64,000 nt of DNA, from NCBI RefSeq assembly GCF_050315115.1, contig NZ_JBNPOJ010000003.1:62001-126000 (forward strand), read 5' to 3'. The notes under the pieces are model-generated. The model did not search any database. It was not told where the DNA came from and saw nothing but the letters and a program-made list of their open reading frames with translations. This DNA is from Peptoniphilus_A sp022767005. GTDB lineage: Bacteria; Bacillota; Clostridia; Tissierellales; Peptoniphilaceae. Made by a program: the position numbers and the translations under genes. This document shows positions 1 through 9,043 of this stretch, one piece after another. Every line of letters begins with the position of its first letter. Within the stretch, counting starts at the first letter, position 1.

Positions 1-820
1 TTAAAACAGAAATTCCATGACCATTTGGAGGTATCTCCCATACATCTATTCCCCTGTAATTTGTTGAAATTGGATCCACATATTTAGGCTCAAAATTTTT
101 TAAGTCCTCTGCACTTAAAAAACCTCCAAGCCTTTCTACTTCTTTTGAAATTTTTTCCGCAATACTTCCCCTATAAAAAGAATCTCCCTTTGTGTCACGG
201 ATTTCTCTTAAAGTCTCTGCCATTTCTGGACATTTAAAAACTTCTCCAGCCCTTGGCGCTCTTTTATCAATCGTAAAAGTTTTAAAAAATTCCTTGAACT
301 CATCTCTATCTAATTTTTTATATTTTTCTACGCTTTCTTTCCAAAGCTTTGCAATTTGTGGAGTTACTGCAAATCCCTCTTCCGCATAAGAAATTCCAGG
401 TTCAAAAATTTTTTCAATTGGCATTGTTGCAAAGTCACTATAAAGTTTCATTGCTCCGCCAATTAGTCCCGGTGTGTTAATTACATTTACACCACAGTTT
501 GGCATCTTGCTATGTCCTTTATTTTTCAACGCATTAATAGAAATACTCTTTGGACTTCTACCACTTGCATTCATTGCATAAAGTTTCCCTTCAAAGTAAA
601 TAATTGCAAACATATCAGAACCAAGACCATTTCCAGTTGGTTCAACAACTGGTAGCGTCATGGAAATTGCTAAAGCAGCATCAATTGCATTCCCACCATC
701 AAGTAAAATTTTTGCGCCTGCACTTGTTGCATAGGGAGATGATGTAGCAACCATTCCATTTTTCCCAAAAATCACTCTTCTCGTTGAAGGGTGAGGATAA
801 TCATTATAATCAAAATTCAT
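1..820 (-). CDS. ggt: Gamma-glutamyltransferase, N-terminal part (runs off left edge)
   Basis: The reverse strand from an ATG at 820 reads open to base 1 (273 codons), so the gene continues outside the window. Its start is MNFDYNDYPHPSTRRVIFG, followed by ATSSPYATSAGAKILLDGGNAIDAA, GLGSDMFAI and NASGRSP, which are hallmarks of the gamma-glutamyltranspeptidase N-terminal nucleophile hydrolase family. The catalytic Thr of the small subunit would lie beyond the edge. A GAGGT ribosome binding site lies 6 bases upstream. I see no signal peptide, so this is probably the cytoplasmic gamma-glutamyltransferase-like type rather than an exported glutathione hydrolase. Family assignment is firm; substrate (glutathione or another gamma-glutamyl compound) is not visible. 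Confidence 0.88.
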   Translation of the reverse strand, partial: MNFDYNDYPHPSTRRVIFGKNGMVATSSPYATSAGAKILLDGGNAIDAALAISMTLPVVEPTGNGLGSDMFAIIYFEGKLYAMNASGRSPKSISINALKNKGHSKMPNCGVNVINTPGLIGGAMKLYSDFATMPIEKIFEPGISYAEEGFAVTPQIAKLWKESVEKYKKLDRDEFKEFFKTFTIDKRAPRAGEVFKCPEMAETLREIRDTKGDSFYRGSIAEKISKEVERLGGFLSAEDLKNFEPKYVDPISTNYRGIDVWEIPPNGHGISVL

Positions 821-956
821 TTTTTTACCTCAAATATTCTATAACAAATAAAATTTGTAGCTTCCAACTTATATTATTTAACTAAAGATAATTCTATAAT
901 TAATCGTAAAATAATTCAACTTTTACATATTTACAAAAGAATAAATAATTAATAAA

Positions 957-1001
957 AAAAGTGATGAACAAAATAGAATTCTATTTTGCAACATCACTTT
1001 T
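957..1001 (-). terminator. Terminator made of a solo IS-end hairpin
   Basis: The arms GTGATG...CATCAC enclose a perfect inner palindrome CAAAATAGAA/TTCTATTTTG. On the minus strand the hairpin is followed by a run of seven T, so it ends the antiporter gene at 1051. One arm matches 17 of 18 bases of the right end of the IS1182-family element at 57887. Confidence 0.7.
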
Positions 1002-1050
1002 AATCTTTAATAGTTAATAATAAGGAAGTTAATTCCCTAAAAATTTAATT

Positions 1051-2430
1051 TTATGATAGTACTACTGCGCCAATAACTCCGCCAATAACTAGGAATATGT
1101 CAAAGGCTATAAATGTTGGAACGCAAGTGTCCCAAATGTGATCATGTTGACCATCCGCATTAAGTCCTGAAGTAGGTCCCATAGTTGAATCTGAAGCTGG
1201 TGAACCTGCATCTCCAAGAGCTGCCGCTATACCTATTAATAAAATAATAGCTGCCTTACTAAATCCTAATTGTTGTGCTAATGGAACATAAATTGCAGCA
1301 ACTACAGGAATAGTTCCAAAGGAAGTACCTATTCCCATTGTAATTACAAGACCAATTGCTAAAAGAACAATTGCTGAAACTACAAGAGATGCACCATCCA
1401 TTAGTGCAGCTGTATCATTTACCAAGTGAACTACTGCGCCTGATGTATTAAGAACATTTGCATATCCACCTGCAATTAACATTACAAAAGCAATAAATGC
1501 CATTAAATCAAGTCCACCATCGACCATTTCGTCAATCTCTTTCCATTTAATAGAACGAGTGATTAGCAAGAAAATAATACCAACTAAAGCTGAGAATGGT
1601 AAACTTTTAGTTATGATTTGTGCAATAAGCATTGCAAGAGCTGCTACAAGAGCACCCCAAGCTTGCGGTGTCATGTGAACTTCTGCATCTAGCGGAACAA
1701 CACCTGGGATTTCTACGTCTTTATATTCTCTGTCCTTTCCATAGAGAACAAATACAACAAAGATTAAACCAATTAACATGGAAAGTCCACCAATCCACAT
1801 TACCTTTTGTGTGTCTGCCACAGTTGTAGGCATGCCTGCATCTGTCATATTTGACGCGATGATTTTGTGGAATATAAGTCCGAATCCTGCTGGGATAGAA
1901 ATATAAGGTGCTTTTAATCCAAAGCAAAGAGCTGAGGCAACAGCACGTCTATCAATCTTTAACTTATTCATAAGTCCTAGAAGTGGTGGAATTAGAATAG
2001 GTATAAAGGAAATATGCACTGGTAAAAGGTTTTGAGAAAATATAGATATAAATGCTATTAAGAAAATTAAATAAAATTTATTTTTTCCTACAATTTTAGA
2101 AATTTTTTGAGCAAGTATAGTTATAAGTCCTGATTTACCAATTGCATAAGCGAACATACCAATTAATATATAGGCAAGCGCTGTTTCTGCCATTGTGCCC
2201 ATGCCGCCGATTATAGTTGATATAATTCCGTCGCCTTCAGTGCCAAATCCTGGCAAATTACCTAAAATATTTGCTTGCCAAGTTCCTTGTTCAAAAACCC
2301 ATATTGGCATTCCTGCAACAAGACCTGCAACAAGACCTGCAACAAGTAAAGAAAGTAGTACATTTAATTTAAACATACATAATACTACAAGTAGTAATAC
2401 GGATACTACTACGGGGTTAAATAATAACAT
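1051..2430 (-). CDS. Na+/H+ antiporter family carrier (YuiF-like)
   Basis: 459-aa polytopic membrane protein with roughly ten to twelve hydrophobic segments. The start MLLFNPVVVSVLLLVVLCMFK and the later MGIGTSFGTIPVVAAIYVPLA and GDAGSPASDSTMGPTSGLN blocks fit the Na+/H+ antiporter (NhaC-related) family containing B. subtilis YuiF, whose members are annotated as antiporters or amino-acid carriers. Near residue 30 the sequence LVAGLVAGLVAG is encoded by a 12-base unit repeated in tandem (about 2318-2345), which could vary in copy number. AAAGGAGG precedes the ATG. It is transcribed alone, with a TTGACA/GATAAT promoter at 2462-2490 and an IS-hairpin terminator. Proximity to hut genes makes histidine or another amino acid a possible substrate; that is inference. 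Confidence 0.8.
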   Translation of the reverse strand: MLLFNPVVVSVLLLVVLCMFKLNVLLSLLVAGLVAGLVAGMPIWVFEQGTWQANILGNLPGFGTEGDGIISTIIGGMGTMAETALAYILIGMFAYAIGKSGLITILAQKISKIVGKNKFYLIFLIAFISIFSQNLLPVHISFIPILIPPLLGLMNKLKIDRRAVASALCFGLKAPYISIPAGFGLIFHKIIASNMTDAGMPTTVADTQKVMWIGGLSMLIGLIFVVFVLYGKDREYKDVEIPGVVPLDAEVHMTPQAWGALVAALAMLIAQIITKSLPFSALVGIIFLLITRSIKWKEIDEMVDGGLDLMAFIAFVMLIAGGYANVLNTSGAVVHLVNDTAALMDGASLVVSAIVLLAIGLVITMGIGTSFGTIPVVAAIYVPLAQQLGFSKAAIILLIGIAAALGDAGSPASDSTMGPTSGLNADGQHDHIWDTCVPTFIAFDIFLVIGGVIGAVVLS

Positions 2431-2445
2431 ATTATTCCTCCTTTA

Positions 2446-2490
2446 TGAAAATGTTTTCTTAATTATCTCATAATAATTTATTTTTGTCAA
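2446..2490 (-). promoter_or_regulatory. Promoter with operator-like palindrome for the YuiF-like carrier
   Basis: On the minus strand TTGACA (2490-2485) lies 17 bases from GATAAT (2467-2462). Two bases further is AGAAAACATTTTCA (2459-2446), an inverted repeat GAAAA-CA-TTTTC at about the transcription start. The identical 14-mer occurs in the same place at the nhaC promoter (5017-5030). It resembles a CcpA cre site loosely. Confidence 0.55.
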
Positions 2491-2756
2491 TGAGTTATTG
2501 TAAGAATATAAAATATATTCTATGATACCAAAAATACTAAATATCTATTTACCATGATAAATCGTTACTTTGTATGTTGTTTTCCCAATTTTATTATTTG
2601 CAACTTTCTCTGTAAATCTCTACTTTTATAAATAAATATATTTGTGGAATAAATTAAGTATATATAATTATTAATAATGTCCTTTAATATTATCTTTAAA
2701 GTTCAATCTTTATTGCGACTTTTTAAATTTTTAAGAAAACTTAAATTTAGACAAAA

Positions 2757-2783
2757 AAAAGACAAGATTTACTCTCGTCTTTT
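2757..2783 (-). terminator. Rho-independent terminator of the nhaC/membrane protein unit
   Basis: AAAAGACGAGAG...CTTGTCTTTTTTTT on the minus strand, about 27 bases past the stop codon at 2810. It closes the two-gene unit nhaC (3386) and the small membrane protein. The rest of the 378-base gap 2431-2809 holds the upstream promoter of the 1051 gene and otherwise featureless AT-rich sequence. Confidence 0.7.
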
Positions 2784-2809
2784 GATTTTAAATATTTGGG
2801 AAATAAAAA

Positions 2810-3337
2810 CTATTTCTTTTTATTTTTGCGACTTATTCTGTTAGAAATTTTCATTTCTTTTTTAAATTTCTTGAGATTTTGTTTGTATTCCCAAGCATCG
2901 TAAATTTTTATCTTTTTATTGTGTTTGCGAGCTAGTTCAAAAACTCTTTCTTTATCTTCTTCAGAAAAGAAAAATCTTTTTGTAACATCTCCCTTTGTGA
3001 AATACAAAAGTATCAAATTAGGCTGTTCATGTTTTTTCTCATAAGTAATTGCCTCAATTTCTGACCAATCCCAAATGTTATAGGTCTTTGTAATCTTCAT
3101 ATCTGTGTACATTTCAAGTCCCTTTGCACTTGCTGCCACATATCTTTTAGTTAGCAACGATAAAAGTAGAAGTGCCGCAAGAACAACTGTAAGCCTATAC
3201 TTTGTGAAAATACCTAACAAAATCAAAATAGAAGTGATTATGTAGGCATATTTTTCAGAAAACTTTTTTCTAGGATTAACATATACATATTTAATTGCTT
3301 CGCTGTCATCATCCCAAGGTAATTTTATATCTGACAC
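2810..3337 (-). CDS. Hypothetical membrane protein, two TM segments and basic tail
   Basis: 175 aa. Two adjacent hydrophobic segments (about residues 32-45 and 50-65) follow an acidic N-terminus with PWDDD. A soluble part then follows with alternating polar/hydrophobic pattern (ITKTYNIWDWSEIEAITYE, LILLYFTKGDVTKRFFF) that resembles the bacterial PH-like domains found behind paired TM helices. The last 25 residues are strongly basic. The start is a GTG; the ribosome binding site is weak. It begins 48 bases after nhaC stops and shares its terminator, so it is probably cotranscribed with that antiporter. Function unknown. Confidence 0.6.
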   Translation of the reverse strand: MSDIKLPWDDDSEAIKYVYVNPRKKFSEKYAYIITSILILLGIFTKYRLTVVLAALLLLSLLTKRYVAASAKGLEMYTDMKITKTYNIWDWSEIEAITYEKKHEQPNLILLYFTKGDVTKRFFFSEEDKERVFELARKHNKKIKIYDAWEYKQNLKKFKKEMKISNRISRKNKKK

Positions 3338-3385
3338 ATAATCACTTCTTTCTAAATTTTTAATCTATTAATTTTTATTAGCTAA

Positions 3386-4921
3386 TTAAGCTGTAACCTT
3401 TGGTGCTTTTCCTTCAGTCCTTAATTTTTCAAGTTGAGAAACAGCATATTTATGTGCTTCTTCAGGAGCTGCAGCAGCTTTCTTCATAACAGTTTTGCCA
3501 AAAATATTTGTGTAAGCACCGTCAGCCCAGAAGATATTTCTGCCCATATATGCAGTTACGCAAGCATAAATTGGGTTTAGTAAGTTAACAAATGCAAATC
3601 TGAAATATACAAATGGATTCATTCCAAGTACGCCACTTTGGTAAGCTCCACAAGCTGTCCAAGGGAACATACACGCCCAAAGTGTACCAGCGTCTTCAAG
3701 TGTTCTTGAAAGCATATTTCTTGCAAGTCCAAGTTCATCATATTTGTCATCATAAAGTGGAGCAGGAACGCCAATTCCTAAGAATTGATCACACATTGCT
3801 GCATCACAGAAAATGGATGTAAGCATTGTAGCCAAAACAAGTCCTCCAACAGAATTGATTTTATGTTTAATGTTTCCAAAGATTCTTTCAACAGTACCAC
3901 ATTTTTCAAGAGCACCACCGAAGGACACTGCAAGTAAAATTAAGTTGATTGTCCACATTTGATGGTCCATGCCGCCCTTAGCAAGAGCCTTATCTACAAA
4001 TTCGTTTCCAGTTTCAATAGATGGTCCATAGTGAAGAATACTAAAGATATCTGCAACATTATGTTGTCCTTGGAAAATAACTGCAAATATTACACCAGTT
4101 ATAACTGAGATAATAACTCCTGGAAGTCCAGGAACTCTTAGAATACATACTACAACAATTACGATTATTGGTAGAAGTACAAGTGGGTTTAAGTTAAAGT
4201 TAGCTGCAAGTGCCTCTTCAATACCTTGTGCAATTGTAGGGTCATAATTTACAACATTAATTCTTGATCCAAGAATTGCGTATATAATAAGTGAAATTAA
4301 AAATACAGGTCCCGTAGTAGAAACCATAGCCGTTACGTGATCAAATAATCCAGTATTTGAAACACCAGCTGCAAGGTTTGTAGTATCAGATAGTGGAGAG
4401 AATTTATCTCCAACATATGCTCCAGAAATTACCATACCAGCTGTAAGTGCAGGGTTAATTCCTAGGCCAACGCCTATTGTCATAAAAGCAATACCAATTG
4501 TACCCGTTGCTGTCCATGATGAACCACAAGCTAGTGAAACAATTGCTATAAGTATACAACCTACAGGTAGAAATAATTGTGGTGTAAGTAATCTCAATCC
4601 ATAATAAATAACTGCAGGGATTGTTCCTGAAATCATGAAAGATGAAATTAAAAGACCTACTGTAAGTAAAATTAAAATTGCTTCAAGAGTAGCTGTAAGT
4701 CTTTCGATCATGCCTTCTAGCATTTCAGAAAAACTGCGTCCACATGCTGCTCCAACTCCACATGCAACACAAATTGCAATGATTAGTGGCATATGAGCTG
4801 CGTCATATTTTTCGTCACTAAAGTTGAAAACATATACCATTAAACAAACCATTGTAATGATTGGCAAGAATGCCTCAACAAAACTAGGTAGTCTAACAGT
4901 CTTTTGACCATCGTTCTTCAT
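3386..4921 (-). CDS. nhaC: NhaC family Na+/H+ antiporter
   Basis: 511 aa from the ATG at 4921, chosen because GAGGAGGT lies 7 bases upstream; an upstream in-frame start at 4945 has no such site and would precede the Shine-Dalgarno. About eleven TM segments. The conserved NhaC blocks GSSWTATGTIGIAFMTIG and SGAYVGDKFSPLSDTTNLA are both present, as in the homologue at 13619. The family exchanges Na+ (or related solutes) for protons in the cytoplasmic membrane. It lies just downstream of hutI on the same strand but has its own promoter, a shared operator-like 14-mer (5017-5030) and a folded leader (4950-5016). The last residues are a polar tail rich in Ala, Lys and Glu. Confidence 0.88.
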   Translation of the reverse strand: MKNDGQKTVRLPSFVEAFLPIITMVCLMVYVFNFSDEKYDAAHMPLIIAICVACGVGAACGRSFSEMLEGMIERLTATLEAILILLTVGLLISSFMISGTIPAVIYYGLRLLTPQLFLPVGCILIAIVSLACGSSWTATGTIGIAFMTIGVGLGINPALTAGMVISGAYVGDKFSPLSDTTNLAAGVSNTGLFDHVTAMVSTTGPVFLISLIIYAILGSRINVVNYDPTIAQGIEEALAANFNLNPLVLLPIIVIVVVCILRVPGLPGVIISVITGVIFAVIFQGQHNVADIFSILHYGPSIETGNEFVDKALAKGGMDHQMWTINLILLAVSFGGALEKCGTVERIFGNIKHKINSVGGLVLATMLTSIFCDAAMCDQFLGIGVPAPLYDDKYDELGLARNMLSRTLEDAGTLWACMFPWTACGAYQSGVLGMNPFVYFRFAFVNLLNPIYACVTAYMGRNIFWADGAYTNIFGKTVMKKAAAAPEEAHKYAVSQLEKLRTEGKAPKVTA

Positions 4922-4949
4922 ATAAATACCTCCTCGACATATCATTAAA

Positions 4950-5016
4950 GCATATTAACTTTGCATAAAAATTTTTAATATGCCTACGATACAATCTTTA
5001 AAAATTTTTGTATCGT
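4950..5016 (-). promoter_or_regulatory. Two consecutive stem-loops in the nhaC leader RNA
   Basis: Minus-strand leader between the promoter and the ribosome binding site. The first hairpin (5016-4986) has perfect 9-bp arms ACGATACAA/TTGTATCGT. The second (4983-4950) has perfect 9-bp arms GCATATTAA/TTAATATGC. Neither is followed by a T-run, so these are not simple terminators. They may stabilise the mRNA or form a regulatory leader. It matches no riboswitch class that I recognise. Confidence 0.45.
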
Positions 5017-5065
5017 TGAAAATGTTTTCTAAGTGAATTTTAACTCTGATTAATAAACAAGTCAA
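5017..5065 (-). promoter_or_regulatory. nhaC promoter with operator-like palindrome
   Basis: TTGACT (5065-5060), 17-base spacer, TAAAAT (5042-5037), then AGAAAACATTTTCA (5030-5017) at the expected start of transcription. The 14-mer is identical to the one at 2446-2459 and is likewise just downstream of the -10 box. Confidence 0.55.
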
Positions 5066-5304
5066 TCAATTAATTAAAAAAACGGCATAATTACTAAAAA
5101 AAATACAATTTATTAATATCGTTACATGATAACTCATTACCATATGCAATAATTTTGTTTGTGAAAAATTGTTTTATTTACGTTCCCTAACGCTTTGATT
5201 AAAAGTATTAAATAATTGAATTTTTATAATGATTTTTGAGAAAATAAAATTTCAGACAACATATTTATAAATTTTAGAAAAATTTGAATTTCTATCTTAT
5301 TAAA

Positions 5305-5339
5305 TGAAAAATGCAAGTAGAATTTTCCACCTGCATTTT
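5305..5339 (-). terminator. Terminator of hutI
   Basis: Imperfect hairpin with arms ATGCAGGTGG and CTACTTGCAT on the minus strand followed by TTTTT, 23 bases past the hutI stop codon. Confidence 0.6.
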
Positions 5340-5361
5340 ATAAATTATACTTCTACAAGAA

Positions 5362-6627
5362 TTATTTAACTAATTTTCTATCTTCTACTACAAGTTCTCC
5401 ATCTATATAAACTTGTTTACACAAATTTGTCGCAAAGAAGTAAAGTGTATAGTCAATATTATGAGCATCAAAAATTGTTATATTTGCTCTCTTTCCCTTG
5501 TCAAAAGAGCCAATAGTCTTTGCTCTATCAACTGAATATGCAGCATTAATAGTTACTGCGTTAAATACTTCAATTGGAGTTAATTTCATTTCTAGGCAAC
5601 CAAGTTGCATAATGAATTGTAAATTTGCCGTAGGACAAGATCCTGGATTTGAGTCTGTACAAAGTGTAATAGCCATTCCCTTGTCGAGCATTTTTCTTGC
5701 CGGAGCATAAGTGTCAAGCATTAGTGAGAAAGTTGTTCCTGGAAGCAAGTTTCCAATTACATTTGCTTTTGAAAGTGTTTCAATTTCTTTTTCATCTACT
5801 ACCATTAAATGTTCAGCAGAAACAGCTCCAACTTTTGCAGCAACATCTACTCCACCAATATTTTCAATTTCATCAGAGTGAATTCTTAATTTAAAACCTT
5901 GTTTTTTTGCAGCTTCTAAAATTCTTTCAGATTGCTTAGCAGTGAATACTCCCTTTTCACAAAATACATCACAAAATTCTGCAAGATTTCTTTTTGCAAC
6001 TTCTGGCATCATGTCTATTACAACGTCAACATATTCGTCAGAATTGTCTTTATATTTTTCATGAATTACGTGAGCTGCCATAAAAGTTCTCACAAGTTCT
6101 ATTGGGAAGTCTTTGTTTAGCTTTTCAAGAACTTCAAGTTCTTTAAGCTCAGTTTCAAGAGTAATTCCATATCCACTTTTTGCTTCAACAGTAGTTACTC
6201 CGTGAACTAGCATATGTTCAAGTAAGTCTCTTGTCTTGTCATAAAGTTCATCAAAACTTGCAGATTCAGTTGCCTTTAATGTAGAAAGAATACCACCACC
6301 TGCTTCAAGAATTTCAAGATATTCCATTCCATTAAGCTTCATTGCAAATTCATTTTCACGACTTCCGCCATATACTAAGTGAGTGTGAGCGTCAATAAGA
6401 CCTGGAGTTGCAACTTTTCCTTTAAGATCAATTATTTCCGTATTGTCGTCTTTTAGTTTCTCGTAGCCCTTGCCTTCGCCAACTTCTAAGATTTTCCCAT
6501 CTTTAATTGCAATATAAGCATTTTCCAAAATATCAGCTTCATTCATTTCTTCGCCTCTTAAAGGTCTGCCAATATCCTTAGGCGAAAAAACTTGATTTAG
6601 ATTAATTAATAATTTATCCGCTTTCAT
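5362..6627 (-). CDS. hutI: Imidazolonepropionase
   Basis: 421 aa, normal length for HutI. It opens the ring of imidazolone propionate to N-formimino-glutamate, step three of histidine degradation, in the cytoplasm. The amidohydrolase metal site is complete: H81 and H83 in DAHTHLVYGG, H250 in RIHSDEIE and D325 in CTDSNPGS, at almost the same positions as in the B. subtilis enzyme. AGGAGG precedes the ATG. It is divergent from hutU across a 375-base gap and has its own terminator. HutH and the formiminoglutamate-processing enzyme are not in the window. Confidence 0.96.
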   Translation of the reverse strand: MKADKLLINLNQVFSPKDIGRPLRGEEMNEADILENAYIAIKDGKILEVGEGKGYEKLKDDNTEIIDLKGKVATPGLIDAHTHLVYGGSRENEFAMKLNGMEYLEILEAGGGILSTLKATESASFDELYDKTRDLLEHMLVHGVTTVEAKSGYGITLETELKELEVLEKLNKDFPIELVRTFMAAHVIHEKYKDNSDEYVDVVIDMMPEVAKRNLAEFCDVFCEKGVFTAKQSERILEAAKKQGFKLRIHSDEIENIGGVDVAAKVGAVSAEHLMVVDEKEIETLSKANVIGNLLPGTTFSLMLDTYAPARKMLDKGMAITLCTDSNPGSCPTANLQFIMQLGCLEMKLTPIEVFNAVTINAAYSVDRAKTIGSFDKGKRANITIFDAHNIDYTLYFFATNLCKQVYIDGELVVEDRKLVK

Positions 6628-7002
6628 AAATCCTCCTTTTATTTTACAAACATCGTATTTTTATTATACCCTAGTTAATTTTAAAATAAAGAAAAACTAT
6701 TTCTCAAAATTTTATGAACTTTAAAATTTAAAATGTTTGTATTTTAACTTTAATATATTTTATTATAAATCAATATAATCAATCGTCAAATTCTTGCAAA
6801 GGTTTTATTTTTTTGATTTATCTTGATAAACTTGTCCATTGTTAATTTAGTTTTTAGTTGCTCTATATGCTTTAAATAATAAATTTCTCTATTTTTATTG
6901 AATTTATTAGTAATTTTTATTTTTTTAGGAAATTAATTTCCCTATGTATTTACATTTTAAAAGTTTTAATTTATAATGACTTATAAATGGAGGTTGATAA
7001 AA
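6628..7002. promoter_or_regulatory. Divergent hutI-hutU intergenic region
   Basis: 375 AT-rich bases. A GGTATAAT -10 box for hutI is visible on the minus strand (ATTATA on plus at 6663-6668) with only a poor -35. On the plus strand GGAGGT at 6989-6994 serves hutU. I see no strong palindrome, riboswitch or small gene here. Confidence 0.4.
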
Positions 7003-9030
7003 GTGATAAATAATCATAACGCAGAAGTTCAAAAGATCATGAAGGTACAAATTACAAACCTTCCAGAAAAAAAATCTTTTGAACAAGGAATTAGGAGAGC
7101 TCCCGATAGAGGATTTAGACTTTCAAAGGACCAAACTAAAATTGCCCTTAGAAATGCCCTAAGATATATCCCAGAAGAATATCACGAAGAACTAATTCCT
7201 GAATTTTTAGAGGAACTTACTACTAGAGGAAGAATCTACGGATACAGATTTAGACCAGAAGGAAGAATTTACGGTAAACCAATTGACGAATATAAAGGAA
7301 ATTGCTTAGCTGGAAAAGCTTTCCAAGTAATGATTGATAACAACCTAGACTTTGATGTTGCCCTTTATCCATACGAACTTGTTACTTATGGAGAAACTGG
7401 TTCAGTTTGTCACGACTGGATGCAATATAATTTAATTAAGCAATATCTTGAAATTATGCACGATGACGAAACTCTTGTAATGGAATCTGGACACCCACTT
7501 GGGCTATTTAAATCAAGAAAAAATTCTCCAAGAGTTATAATCACTAATGGACTTATGGTTGGTGAATATGACAATCTTGACGATTGGGAAATTGCAGAAG
7601 AAATGGGCGTTGCTAACTACGGACAAATGACTGCTGGTGGTTGGATGTACATTGGACCACAAGGTATTGTTCACGGAACTTACAACACTATATTAAACGC
7701 TGGTAGACTAAAATTAGGTCTTAGCGAAAAAGATAACTTAGCTGGAAAATTATTCGTTTCATCTGGACTTGGTGGAATGAGTGGTGCTCAAGGTAAAGCT
7801 GGAGACATCGCTGGTGCTGTTTCTATAATAGCTGAAGTTGACATTTCAAGAATAGAAACTAGACTTGAACAAGGATGGATTAAGAAGCTCGCTGAATCTC
7901 CTGAAGAAGCTTGCGAACTTGCTAAAGCCGCTCTTGAAAAGAAAGAAGCTCTTTCAATTGCCTTCCACGGAAATATTGTTGATCTTCTTCACTATATGGA
8001 TAAAAATAACATCCACATTGACCTACTTTCTGACCAAACTTCTTGCCATAATGTATACAATGGCGGATATTGTCCAGTAGGTATTACTTTTGAAGAAAGA
8101 ACTGAATTATTAAGAACTGACATCAAAAAATTCCGCGAACTTGTTGATAAGACTCTTAAAGAACACTTTGAAGTTATTAAAAATCTTACTGATAAGGGAA
8201 CTTACTTCTTTGATTATGGTAACTCTTTCTTAAAAGCTATTTACGATTCTGGAGTTAAAGAAATTTCTAAAAATGGCAAAGATGACAAAGACGGATTTAT
8301 TTGGCCTTCTTATGTAGAAGACATTATGGGACCACTTCTATTTGACTATGGATATGGACCATTTAGATGGGTTTGCCTAAGTGGTAAACACGAAGACTTA
8401 ATTGCAACTGACCACGCTGCAATGGAATGTATAGATAAAGACAGAAGATATCAAGATATGGATAACTACATCTGGATTAGAGATGCTGAAAAGAACCAAT
8501 TAGTAGTTGGAACTCAAGCAAGAATCCTTTACCAAGATGCTAAGGGTAGAGTTGACATTGCTCTTAAATTCAACGAACTTGTTAGAGAAGGAAAAATTGG
8601 TCCTGTTATGATGGGTCGTGACCACCACGATGTATCTGGTACAGACTCTCCATTTAGAGAAACTTCTAATATCAAAGACGGTTCAAATGTAATGGCTGAC
8701 ATGGCTACTCAATGTTTTGCAGGAAACTGTGCTAGAGGTATGTCACTTGTTGCTCTTCATAACGGTGGTGGAGTTGGTATTGGTAAATCAATCAATGGTG
8801 GATTTGGTCTAGTTCTTGACGGATCTGAAATGGTTGACGAAATCATCAAGCTTTCACTTACTTGGGACGTAATGAGTGGTGTTGCTAGACGTAACTGGGC
8901 TAGAAATGATCACGCAATCGAAGTAACTAAAGAATTTAATAAAGACAATAAATACGGACACATTACAATTCCTTATCTTGTAAAAGATGAATTAATTGAC
9001 AATGCTGTTGACGCACTTAACATTGACTAA
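7003..9030 (+). CDS. hutU: Urocanate hydratase
   Basis: 675 aa from a GTG at 7003, chosen because GGAGGT lies 8 bases upstream; the in-frame ATG at 6976 sits before that site. The enzyme hydrates urocanate to imidazolone propionate with tightly bound NAD+. Conserved urocanase blocks are present: GLGGMSGAQGKAG, GRDHHDVSGTDSPFRET and CARGMSLVALHNGGGVGIG. It is about 120 residues longer than the usual 550-aa proteobacterial and Bacillus form, which fits the long urocanases of anaerobes. It is divergent from hutI, and its transcript ends in a terminator contributed by a decayed IS end (9044-9236). Confidence 0.95.
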   Translation: MINNHNAEVQKIMKVQITNLPEKKSFEQGIRRAPDRGFRLSKDQTKIALRNALRYIPEEYHEELIPEFLEELTTRGRIYGYRFRPEGRIYGKPIDEYKGNCLAGKAFQVMIDNNLDFDVALYPYELVTYGETGSVCHDWMQYNLIKQYLEIMHDDETLVMESGHPLGLFKSRKNSPRVIITNGLMVGEYDNLDDWEIAEEMGVANYGQMTAGGWMYIGPQGIVHGTYNTILNAGRLKLGLSEKDNLAGKLFVSSGLGGMSGAQGKAGDIAGAVSIIAEVDISRIETRLEQGWIKKLAESPEEACELAKAALEKKEALSIAFHGNIVDLLHYMDKNNIHIDLLSDQTSCHNVYNGGYCPVGITFEERTELLRTDIKKFRELVDKTLKEHFEVIKNLTDKGTYFFDYGNSFLKAIYDSGVKEISKNGKDDKDGFIWPSYVEDIMGPLLFDYGYGPFRWVCLSGKHEDLIATDHAAMECIDKDRRYQDMDNYIWIRDAEKNQLVVGTQARILYQDAKGRVDIALKFNELVREGKIGPVMMGRDHHDVSGTDSPFRETSNIKDGSNVMADMATQCFAGNCARGMSLVALHNGGGVGIGKSINGGFGLVLDGSEMVDEIIKLSLTWDVMSGVARRNWARNDHAIEVTKEFNKDNKYGHITIPYLVKDELIDNAVDALNID

Positions 9031-9043
9031 ATTTAAATAAAAA

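Noticed and set aside
192..389. 65-codon plus-strand frame inside ggt
   Set aside because: Antisense shadow of a well-conserved gamma-glutamyltransferase coding region.
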